Position numbers and translations under genes: made by a program. The notes under the pieces were generated by a model. That model had not been told where the DNA came from. It ran no database searches and saw nothing but the letters and a program-made list of their open reading frames with translations. 7,697 nucleotides of DNA from CAG-390 sp045636385 (lineage in GTDB: Bacteria; Bacillota; Clostridia; Oscillospirales; CAG-272): contig JAZTXK010000013.1 in assembly GCA_045636385.1 (NCBI GenBank), positions 1 to 7,697 of the forward strand. Reading direction: 5' to 3'. Of the stretch, positions 1-5,262 are shown one piece after another; the stretch's first letter is position 1; every line of letters starts with the position of its first letter.

Positions 1-9
1 AACTTTTTG

Positions 10-35
10 AAAAAAGTTCCAGCCTGCTTGCAGGC
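10..35 (-). terminator. Probable intrinsic terminator after rnmV
   Basis: On the minus strand, a few bases after the rnmV stop codon (44-42), a perfect 6-bp stem with a two-base loop (GCCTGC AA GCAGGC, 35-22) is followed by TGGAAC and a run of six T (15-10). This is the layout of a Rho-independent terminator and would close the uppP-rnmV unit. The gap between stem and T run is a little long. A second small hairpin, AACTTTTT/AAAAAGTT at 1-18, overlaps the T run and could fold instead. Termination is inferred from shape only. Confidence 0.5.
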
Positions 36-41
36 AGTGAA

Positions 42-635
42 TCATTCCAAAACCTTCGTTGCTTTTTCGTATTCCTCATATGTCGCCACACATTTGACCG
101 CCGCAAGAAACGCTTTCGCATTCATTCCGCTCGGAAGTCCGAAAACAGCGCCGACAGCATCGCGCTTCGCTTGGCTATCGGGCGCGCCCGTGAGTCCGTC
201 GCGGCACAAAATCGCGGGCGAAAGCGGATTTTCCTCGATATTTCGCGTCATATCGGGATTCGTGTAGGGCAAAAAGAGGTTATAAATAAGTTCACGCTCA
301 ACTCCCTCAACGCCGAGAAAGCCTTCCGCAGACGCCTCTTTTTTGCGTTTCTCCTTACCCTCGATCTTGGGAATATGCAGGCAAATTATTTTATCCTTCG
401 GCAAAATTCCCGAAATATGCGCGCGGATCAGTCTGCCCGCGCCGTCGGGGTCGGTCAGGACGATCAACGGCGTTTTCCGCGCGAGTGCCCGCAAAAGCGC
501 GGCGCGCTCGTGATTTTTGAAGATGCCGAAGCCGTCGGTCGCTATTATCTGCGCCTCAATCACCGACGAGAGGCGCAATTTGTCATATTTCCCCTCCACG
601 ATCACGGGGTAGGGGATCTTTAATTTATCATTCAT
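42..635 (-). CDS. rnmV: Ribonuclease M5 (5S rRNA maturation, TOPRIM domain)
   Basis: This 197-residue protein is recognisable as RNase M5, the TOPRIM nuclease that trims precursor 5S rRNA in low-GC Gram-positive bacteria, in Bacillus with ribosomal protein L18 bound to the substrate. The TOPRIM signature is visible: the glutamate motif VIVEGKYDK at residues 11-19 (E14) and the acidic motif VLTDPDGAGR at 59-68 (D62, D64), which bind the metal ion. A family-typical HIPK then an ASAEGFLGVEGVE segment follows at about 87-113. The length is close to the roughly 190 residues usual for the family. The ATG at 635 overlaps the uppP stop as ATGA. No clear Shine-Dalgarno sequence precedes it, so translation is probably coupled to uppP. 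In Bacillus rnmV lies near ksgA; here its upstream partner is uppP. The C-terminal part (about 120-197) is less conserved and I assign it no specific role. Confidence 0.93.
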   Translation of the reverse strand: MNDKLKIPYPVIVEGKYDKLRLSSVIEAQIIATDGFGIFKNHERAALLRALARKTPLIVLTDPDGAGRLIRAHISGILPKDKIICLHIPKIEGKEKRKKEASAEGFLGVEGVERELIYNLFLPYTNPDMTRNIEENPLSPAILCRDGLTGAPDSQAKRDAVGAVFGLPSGMNAKAFLAAVKCVATYEEYEKATKVLE

Positions 636-1516
636 TTAACCAAAAACCACACGATCAACGCCGCGCCGAGGATGATTCGGTAGACGCCGAAAGGGATGAA
701 GCTGTGTTTTTTTACAAAATCGGTCAGGAACTTGATCGAAACCATCGAAACGCCGAATGCAACTGCCGCGCCGACGGCAAGGATCACCCACGCGATCGCG
801 GGGACGTCCACGTTCATTTCGCTGACGTAGGAGAGGAAGCCGAGCGCCTTAATCGCGCTTGCGCCCGCCATCGCGGGGATCGCCATAAAGAAGGAAAATT
901 CAGCCGCCGCGGTGCGCGAAAGTCCGATCAGCATCGAGCCGAGGATGGTCGAACCCGAACGCGAGGTGCCGGGGATTATCGCCAGCATCTGAAAAACGCC
1001 GATCGCAAACGCCTGACGGAACGAAATATCGTCCACGCACTCGACGAATGCTCTTTTTTTGTTGAATTTTTCGATCAAAATGAAGAAAACTCCGTAAATT
1101 ATCAGCGCGGCAACGACAACGGGGGCGTTATAAAGCCAGCCGTCTATATCCTTGCCCGTAATCTCCTCAAGAATCTTGTCGAAAACGATGCCCGCAATCG
1201 CCGCGGGAACCGAAGCGACAAGCACCTTGAACCAGAGCTTCCATATTCTTATGTTTTCGCTCTTTTCCTTTTTCGCCGAAAGCGGCCAAAGGCGCGAAAA
1301 ATAGGTCACGATAACGGCAAGTATCGCGCCGAGCTGGATGACGACGTCGAACATCTCGCAAAACTCGGCAGTAAACACCGCATCGGGCGCGAGCGAGAAG
1401 GAAAGAAATTCGTCAAGCAGTATCAAATGCCCCGTCGAGCTGACGGGCAGCCACTCGGTGATGCCCTCGACGATGCCGTAGATCACGGCGGTGATTATTT
1501 GGATAAGTTCGTACAT
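632..1516 (-). CDS. uppP: Undecaprenyl-diphosphatase UppP (BacA family)
   Basis: This integral membrane phosphatase removes a phosphate from undecaprenyl pyrophosphate, recycling the lipid carrier for peptidoglycan and other wall polymers. In E. coli, overproduction gives bacitracin resistance. The 294-residue length is slightly above the usual 265-280. Active-site motifs are intact: the (E/Q)xxxE motif EGITE at 17-21, PVSSTGH at 24-30 (S27, H30) and PGTSRSG at 182-188 (R186). Several hydrophobic segments are consistent with a polytopic protein, for example about 56-72, 94-112, 129-148, 203-227, 241-262 and 278-293. The ATG at 1516 has an AAGGAG ribosome binding site about 6 bases upstream. 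Upstream lies a 162-bp inverted-repeat element, so any promoter must lie within that repeat or further upstream; I see no convincing -35/-10 pair. The stop codon overlaps the rnmV start by four bases, suggesting a two-gene operon. Confidence 0.96.
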   Translation of the reverse strand: MYELIQIITAVIYGIVEGITEWLPVSSTGHLILLDEFLSFSLAPDAVFTAEFCEMFDVVIQLGAILAVIVTYFSRLWPLSAKKEKSENIRIWKLWFKVLVASVPAAIAGIVFDKILEEITGKDIDGWLYNAPVVVAALIIYGVFFILIEKFNKKRAFVECVDDISFRQAFAIGVFQMLAIIPGTSRSGSTILGSMLIGLSRTAAAEFSFFMAIPAMAGASAIKALGFLSYVSEMNVDVPAIAWVILAVGAAVAFGVSMVSIKFLTDFVKKHSFIPFGVYRIILGAALIVWFLVK

Positions 1517-1530
1517 AAAAACTCCTTTTT

Positions 1531-1692
1531 AGTGCAGAGTTAAGAGTGCAGAGTGCAGAGTTAAGAGTGCAGAGTGCAGAGTTATGGTAAATTTCCTCAC
1601 TGCGTTCGGAAATTATTTTATAAAAATCACTTTTCGAGCTGTGCGAGAAAAGTTACCTTAACCCTGCACTCTTAACTCTGCACTCTGCACTC
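1531..1692. repeat. Inverted-repeat element built of GTGCAGA units
   Basis: The whole gap between the U32 gene and uppP is filled by this element. The left arm (1531-1590) consists of repeated blocks of GTGCAGA(GT) and GTTAAGA, ending in TTATGGTAA. The right arm (1653-1692) is its reverse complement with one 8-base block fewer and small changes. The centre holds two more hairpins: AAATTTCC/GGAAATT (about 1590-1613) and ACTTTTC/GAGAAAAGT (about 1629-1653). It carries no ORF. The shape resembles a MITE or REP-type element, but no transposase or clear target-site duplication is visible. It begins 5 bases after the U32 stop codon. A shorter relative lies at 4042-4110. Confidence 0.8.
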
Positions 1693-1697
1693 AAATA

Positions 1698-2990
1698 TTA
1701 CTCCGCTCTCAGTATGTCGCCCTCTTTCACCTCAAACGGCACTCTCGTATAGAAAATGCGCGACGGATGCGGCGCGGATTCCACCGCGATTCCCTCTCCG
1801 TCGTAAAGCTCGGCAACCGTGAAGGGCACGCCGACCTTGCCGGGGGTGAGGAGCTCGGCGGTCATACCCTGAACGAGCTTATTGCGCTGACGGAAGCGGT
1901 AGAGCTTGCCGTTTTCGTTGACCTCGATCTCTTTGAGATTTTCGGGCATCGGCTCGTCGAAATCCTCGGCGACGGCGAGATACGCCTTTTCGCGCATATA
2001 ACCGGGCTGTGTGACGAGCTTGGAATCCTCGCGGGGGTTATCGAAATAGAATCCCGTTGCGTACTCGCGGTGCGAAACGCTATCAACCTCGGCGTAAAGC
2101 GCGGGATCGGGAACGTAATCGAGCATATTTCCGCCCGCCTCAACGTGTGCTTTGAGTCCATCGAGCGCGATGCGGTATGCATTCGTTACAACTGCGGCAT
2201 AATATGCCGAGCGGACGCGTCCTTCGAGCTTGAAGGAGGAAATTCCCGCGTCGACGAGCTCGCCGACGTGGTTTATCATACACATATCCTTCGAGGACAT
2301 AATGAACGTGCCCTCCTCGGTCTCGACGATCGGCATTGCCTCGTCGGGGCGTTTTTCCTCGACGATCTTATAATTCCAGCGGCAGGGCTGCGCGCACGCG
2401 CCGTGGTTTGCACTTCTGTTGACCATAAAGTCGGAAAGCATACATCTTCCGCTGTACGAAACGCACATCGAGCCGTGAACGAACGCCTCGAGCTCGATAT
2501 GCTCGGGGATTCGGTCGCGGATGGCACGGATCTCCTTCAAGGACAGCTCACGCGCAAGCACCAAGCGTGTCGCGCCGAGCTTGATATACTCAAGCGCCGC
2601 CTCGGGGCTTACGATGCTTGCCTGAGTCGAAATATGGATATCCGCCTTTGGGTTGATCTCCTTGATCATCGCGATGACGCCGAGGTCGGCGACGATGTAG
2701 CCGTCGATGTCGATCTTCGCGCACTCGCGGATAAATTCGCGCAGGGCGGGATATTCGGGCCCGTGGGGGAGGATGTTTACCGTCAGGTACATCTTTTTGC
2801 CGCGCGAATGCATATATTCAGCCGCCTCGGCAAGTTCTTCGAGCGAGAAGTTTTCGGATGCCTGACGCATTCCGAAGCGTCTGCCCGCAAGGTATACCGC
2901 GTCCGCGCCGAAACGAACCGCCGCGCGGAGCTTTTCAAAGTTGCCCGCAGGTGCAAGCACCTCGGGGAGTATGATCTTATTTTCCATCAT
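1698..2990 (-). CDS. Peptidase U32 family protein, TrhP/YegQ-like (probable tRNA hydroxylation)
   Basis: This 430-residue protein belongs to the U32 family. Despite the name 'peptidase', characterised members act in RNA or ubiquinone hydroxylation: E. coli TrhP (YegQ) makes 5-hydroxyuridine at tRNA position 34 using prephenate, and RlhA hydroxylates 23S rRNA. The N-terminal LAPAGNFEKLRAAVRFGADA (12-31) opens the barrel domain. The family signature HGSMCVSYSGRCMLS lies at 172-186, followed by GACAQPCRWNY at 197-207 and SSKDMC at 232-237. C176, C183, C199 and C237 are spaced like the four iron-sulfur ligands of UbiU; C203 is also present. Residues about 335-425 look like the U32 C-terminal beta domain, as in TrhP. 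The segment VEEKRPDEAMPIVE favours TrhP over RlhA or UbiU/V, but the exact substrate is inference. The first ATG (2990) is chosen because AGGTGG (3005-3000) sits 9 bases upstream and ATGA overlaps the MBL1 stop; an in-frame ATG one codon later is possible. Confidence 0.9.
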   Translation of the reverse strand: MMENKIILPEVLAPAGNFEKLRAAVRFGADAVYLAGRRFGMRQASENFSLEELAEAAEYMHSRGKKMYLTVNILPHGPEYPALREFIRECAKIDIDGYIVADLGVIAMIKEINPKADIHISTQASIVSPEAALEYIKLGATRLVLARELSLKEIRAIRDRIPEHIELEAFVHGSMCVSYSGRCMLSDFMVNRSANHGACAQPCRWNYKIVEEKRPDEAMPIVETEEGTFIMSSKDMCMINHVGELVDAGISSFKLEGRVRSAYYAAVVTNAYRIALDGLKAHVEAGGNMLDYVPDPALYAEVDSVSHREYATGFYFDNPREDSKLVTQPGYMREKAYLAVAEDFDEPMPENLKEIEVNENGKLYRFRQRNKLVQGMTAELLTPGKVGVPFTVAELYDGEGIAVESAPHPSRIFYTRVPFEVKEGDILRAE

Positions 2991-4003
2991 TTTATCTTTC
3001 CACCTGTTAAAACATAGACTTCGCCGTCGTTCACGCCCTCTTTGCCGCCCGTGACCTCGATCTCACCGTCAGCCGCGATAGCGATCAGGACGTCCTTTTT
3101 CGCGGAATTGAAGAATCTCGCTCTGTGCTCGGGGAACACAGTTGAGAAACGCACGCTTGCGCCCTCGAAATGCGCAGTTGTGAGTATGTAATCGGGGTCC
3201 ATTTCGTGCATAACGAGGTCGGCATCATCGCGCGCCTGACCGTGGTGCGGCCATTTTGCGATATCGGGTCTGCCGATGATGGCCTTATAGATCGCCCACA
3301 TTCTGTCAACGCTCTCCTCGGTGATGCCGCGGGTGCGCTTCATGCTGTCGCCCGTGAAGAGGACCTTTCTGCCGCCGTGACGAATGACGAACCATACCGA
3401 CGCCGCGTTGCCGACGCTTGTGGGAACCTTCGGCTCATAGATATCGTCGGTATCAAAATAGCCTTTTGCGATGATCTCGTAAAGCTCGCGGGGATTTGCC
3501 CAGTCGGTGTCGGGGGGCAGGATCTCGATCTCCGCGCCGCCGAAATTATAGAAAATGGTCGAGGGATCGTCCGAATGATAATGCACCTCGATGCGCTTGC
3601 AGTTAGGATGGAACTCACGGAGTGCCGCCTCGATGCGGGGGCTGTATTTAGAATCGCCGTGAGGAAGATCCTCGGGGAGCGCGTTGTGGGGCGGGAGCAT
3701 TACGGTGTCAATCGCGAAACGCTTGTCGCAGATGACGTTTTCGATAGGGCCGCAGACGTGGTCGATATGATAATGCGAGATGAACCAATCGAAATGCAGA
3801 ACGTCCACGCCCGCCGCCTCGCGGAGCGCAAGAAGCGCATCAAGCGCGAAGGTGGTTTTGGTCATGCCGCCGTCGTGGAGGATATAGTGACCGTTGAGCG
3901 CAAATATGAATCCGTCCGACTTGGTTACCTCGGGATGAGCAAGGGAAACAATGCGAAGCACGTTGTCACAGAGCGTGAAATCGCGGGGGAAAGAGCAGTT
4001 CAT
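2987..4003 (-). CDS. MBL-fold metallo-hydrolase (MBL1)
   Basis: This 338-residue protein has the metallo-beta-lactamase fold. Visible motifs are DGG at 44-46, the metal-binding HxHxDH motif HYHIDH at 77-82 (H77, H79, D81, H82), TGDS at 217-220 (metal-bridging D219) and PHHGQ at 252-256. The TGD plus HHG pair resembles the soluble MBL domain of ComEC-type proteins, but there is no transmembrane part and no signal peptide, so it is probably cytoplasmic. The substrate is unknown. It is clearly homologous over its whole length to MBL2 at 5263-6288, at roughly half identical residues by eye. Its stop overlaps the U32 start (ATGA), so the two are likely co-translated. AAGGA lies about 10 bases upstream of the ATG. 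Between it and the next upstream gene is a repeat (4042-4110) with a possible terminator, so it may have its own promoter, which I could not identify. Confidence 0.88.
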   Translation of the reverse strand: MNCSFPRDFTLCDNVLRIVSLAHPEVTKSDGFIFALNGHYILHDGGMTKTTFALDALLALREAAGVDVLHFDWFISHYHIDHVCGPIENVICDKRFAIDTVMLPPHNALPEDLPHGDSKYSPRIEAALREFHPNCKRIEVHYHSDDPSTIFYNFGGAEIEILPPDTDWANPRELYEIIAKGYFDTDDIYEPKVPTSVGNAASVWFVIRHGGRKVLFTGDSMKRTRGITEESVDRMWAIYKAIIGRPDIAKWPHHGQARDDADLVMHEMDPDYILTTAHFEGASVRFSTVFPEHRARFFNSAKKDVLIAIAADGEIEVTGGKEGVNDGEVYVLTGGKIK

Positions 4004-4041
4004 TTTATTTTATTCCTTTCGGGGGGTGAAAATTCAGGGTA

Positions 4042-4110
4042 AGTGCAGAGTGCAGAATGCAGAGTGCAGAGTTATGGAAATTTTTCGCCAAAGGCGAAAA
4101 ATATTTTATA
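4042..4110. repeat. Short one-armed copy of the GTGCAGA repeat with hairpin
   Basis: Positions 4042-4077 repeat the same units as the element at 1531-1692 (AGTGCAGAGTGCAGA..., ending GAGTTATGG). A 9-bp hairpin (4081-4101) and ATTTTATA follow. The order 'GAGTTATGG, hairpin, ATTTTATA' is shared with the larger element, but the hairpin stem sequence differs. The second inverted arm is missing here. It fills most of the 102-bp gap between MBL1 and the next upstream gene. Confidence 0.7.
4078..4104 (-). terminator. Possible terminator, repeat hairpin after the PH-like membrane gene
   Basis: The perfect stem TTTTTCGCC/GGCGAAAAA with a three-base loop (4081-4101) starts 4 bases after the TAA stop (4108-4106) of the membrane protein gene. 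On the minus strand the stem is preceded by A's and followed by only three T's, a weak U tract. The stem is A/T-flanked on both sides, so it could stop transcription in either direction. Role inferred from shape and position. Confidence 0.4.
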
Positions 4111-4585
4111 TATATTGATAATCAATTTTAATTATCGGTATATTGTGTTTTTCAAACAGATCAAGCAGAACTTTATCGTTGACGAAATAAAACATAATAT
4201 AACCGTCGGAGTTTTTGAGGGCATAGACGATTGCTCCGCGGCGACCGCTTATTCCGCCGAGAGATTCATCATCATTCTTGGCAGTTTCCACACGCGTAAT
4301 CGACGAAAGCTTGATAACTTGATCCTTGCGGCGGAAGCGTTTGAGCAGGATTTCGCCTTTTTCTTCATCAACGCAGATGCAGTTTGACAATGCGTATACA
4401 GTGGAAGGAACCATAAGCCAAGAAAGTATACCAACCAAAAACGCGCAGACAATCCCGAGATACCAAGGACCGATCAGAAGGAGAACAAGGAGGAACAAAA
4501 TTCCAAGTGCCACCGCCACAAGCTCCAACAAATCAAACATCTTTCCCTTTTTGCTGTTTCGGATGTTAATGTAGTATTTTTTCAT
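4106..4585 (-). CDS. Small membrane protein with PH-like C-terminal domain
   Basis: I do not recognise a named family for this 159-residue protein. Residues about 18-38 and 41-59 are two adjacent hydrophobic segments, giving a membrane hairpin near the N-terminus. Residues about 66-155 form an alternating, beta-rich soluble part: an ICVDEEKGEILLKRFRRKDQVI stretch, then LSSITRVE, a glycine-rich turn (LGGISGRRGA), and a final helix-like VLLDLFEKH. This order resembles bacterial PH domains (bPH/YdbT-like), which often sit behind one or two membrane segments; this is a resemblance by eye. An AAGGAG site lies about 8 bases before the ATG at 4585. It appears to be a single-gene unit: a 680-bp gene-free repeat region lies upstream and a likely terminator hairpin immediately downstream. 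Confidence 0.75.
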   Translation of the reverse strand: MKKYYINIRNSKKGKMFDLLELVAVALGILFLLVLLLIGPWYLGIVCAFLVGILSWLMVPSTVYALSNCICVDEEKGEILLKRFRRKDQVIKLSSITRVETAKNDDESLGGISGRRGAIVYALKNSDGYIMFYFVNDKVLLDLFEKHNIPIIKIDYQYI

Positions 4586-4728
4586 CGCGAGACTCCTTTC
4601 TTTTGATATGGCATATAACGTAGCAAGCTTGATAATATTTTTACAAACAATATTGCGAATCGTAGGGGACGGCGCAACTCTTGAATAACGAAATTCAGAA
4701 AGCTGAATAAGGGCGTCTCCCTATTGAG

Positions 4729-4821
4729 CCCCTCCCGCTTGCGGGAGGGGGTGGGGTGGGCAATCAGCACCTTTGCGAGGAAATTTGCACCCAAACAAAA
4801 CCAAGGGAGAAATTCAATAAA
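4729..4821 (+). repeat. 93-bp interspersed repeat, copy 1
   Basis: It begins with the perfect inverted repeat CCCCTCCCGC-TT-GCGGGAGGGG (4729-4750). A G-rich stretch, then CAATCAGCACCTTTGCG and AAATTTGCACCCAAAC follow, ending AAATTCAATAAA. Aligned without gaps to copy 2 (6355-6447), I count 7 differences in 93 positions. A separate short hairpin follows (4828-4848). The same element recurs at 7640-7697. The strand is given by the orientation shared by all three copies. Confidence 0.88.
4743..4760 (+). other. G-quadruplex motif in repeat copy 1
   Basis: The plus strand reads GGG-A-GGGGG-T-GGGG-T-GGG, four runs of at least three G separated by single bases, which fits the canonical short-loop G4 pattern. 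The first two G runs also form the right arm of the inverted repeat at 4729-4750, so hairpin and quadruplex would compete. Folding is predicted from the pattern only. Confidence 0.6.
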
Positions 4822-4827
4822 GATGTG

Positions 4828-4850
4828 AAAATCCGCAAGGCGGATTTTTT
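4828..4850. terminator. Stem-loop with T run, possible bidirectional terminator
   Basis: The 9-bp stem AAAATCCGC/GCGGATTTT with loop AAG (4828-4848) is followed by further T's on the plus strand and, because the stem begins with four A's, by a T run on the minus strand too. It follows the 93-bp repeat copy 1. No gene ends close to it, so a terminator role is uncertain; it may simply be part of the repeat. Confidence 0.35.
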
Positions 4851-4875
4851 CCTTTACGTTCCGCAAATCGAAATA

Positions 4876-4949
4876 TATCGCGTCGGCGCAGCTGACATAT
4901 CGTATGAAATATATCGTGCCGAAGGCATATCGTGCGCCCTTCGGGCGCG
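4876..4949. repeat. Hairpin array with constant TATCG spacer
   Basis: TATCG occurs at 4876-4880, 4898-4902, 4912-4916 and 4928-4932. After each spacer comes a short self-complementary insert with a three-base loop: GTCGGC-GCA-GCTGAC (4882-4896), TAT-GAA-ATA (4903-4911), TGCC-GAA-GGCA (4917-4927) and GCGCCC-TTC-GGGCGC (4934-4948). Stem sequences differ while pairing is kept. I do not know a named element of this design. Confidence 0.6.
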
Positions 4950-4952
4950 GGG

Positions 4953-5120
4953 GGACAGAGCACAATACTTCCCTACGTTCGGGAAGTATTGACTCTGTCC
5001 AAAATCCCGAAGCAGAGCTTCGTGATTTTGAAGCATGGTAGCGAGAGCTGAAGCTCTCGCATTAAATCGAGACGCTGTCTCGAGCTCTGTTTAAGAAACT
5101 TTTCGAGAAAAGTTTCTTAA
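4953..5120. repeat. Five consecutive near-perfect stem-loops
   Basis: Stem-loops in order: 4953-5000, 19 pairs with one small internal loop (arms GGACAGAG and CAATACTTCCC); 5001-5029, AAAATC and CGAAGC pairs with one mismatch and loop AGA; 5041-5060, GCGAGAGCT/AGCTCTCGC; 5067-5083, TCGAGAC-GCT-GTCTCGA; 5091-5120, a perfect 13-bp stem from TTAAGAAACTTTT with loop CGAG. The first two abut with no gap. None shows a classic strong U tract on the minus strand. They may form a structured RNA or be stacked repeat insertions. Confidence 0.65.
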
Positions 5121-5262
5121 AAATCTTCAAAAGCTTTCAGGGTGAGGGTGGCTCTGGCGGTTTTCCGAAGTAAAATGGAGGCGTAAGCCGACAAGACAGA
5201 GTCGTAGCTTGCCGAAGACAAGCATACCTTTCTGAAAAAGGTTGACCCAAACTTCCCGATAA

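Larger units (their letters stand above)
4586..5262. other. Gene-free region dense in stem-loops and repeats
   Basis: I see no credible coding sequence in this 677-bp gap. From left to right on the plus strand it holds: a leader for the membrane protein gene (4586-4660); a small hairpin ATTCAG/CTGAAT (4693-4708) flanked by a loosely complementary TAGGGG/CTCCCTA pair; the 93-bp repeat copy 1 (4729-4821); and about ten consecutive stem-loops (4828-5120). The tail 5121-5262 holds smaller hairpins: GGC-GTAA-GCC near 5182, GCTTG/CAAGC near 5207-5223 and ACCTTT/AAAGGT at 5226-5242. The last is the first stem-loop after the MBL2 stop and might contribute to termination. No transposase, tRNA or recognised riboswitch was seen. 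Confidence 0.7.

Noticed and set aside
704..1543. A 279-codon plus-strand open frame opposite uppP
   Set aside because: It is antisense to a gene with all active-site motifs intact. The composition, rich in Arg, Asp and His, is that of a reverse-strand shadow. The same applies to the long plus-strand frames at 171-623, 1767-3017, 3170-4042 and 5497-6282.
4876..4949. Possible CRISPR array (constant spacer, variable inserts)
   Set aside because: The constant unit is only 5 bases and the inserts are 9-17 bases and self-complementary; no cas gene is present.
4582..4965. A 127-codon open frame on the minus strand upstream of the PH-like membrane protein gene
   Set aside because: It runs through the 93-bp repeat and the hairpin array, its translation of the palindrome (HPTPSRKREG) is typical of repeat read-through, and no ribosome binding site or family resemblance was seen.
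5091..5120. The perfect 13-bp hairpin as the terminator of MBL2
   Set aside because: It lies more than 140 bases after the stop codon and has no T run on its minus-strand 3' side, so it is listed only as part of the stem-loop cluster.
4586..5262. A riboswitch, tRNA or known small RNA in the large gap
   Set aside because: No tRNA cloverleaf arms, T-box or recognised riboswitch core sequence could be found by eye; only simple hairpins are visible.
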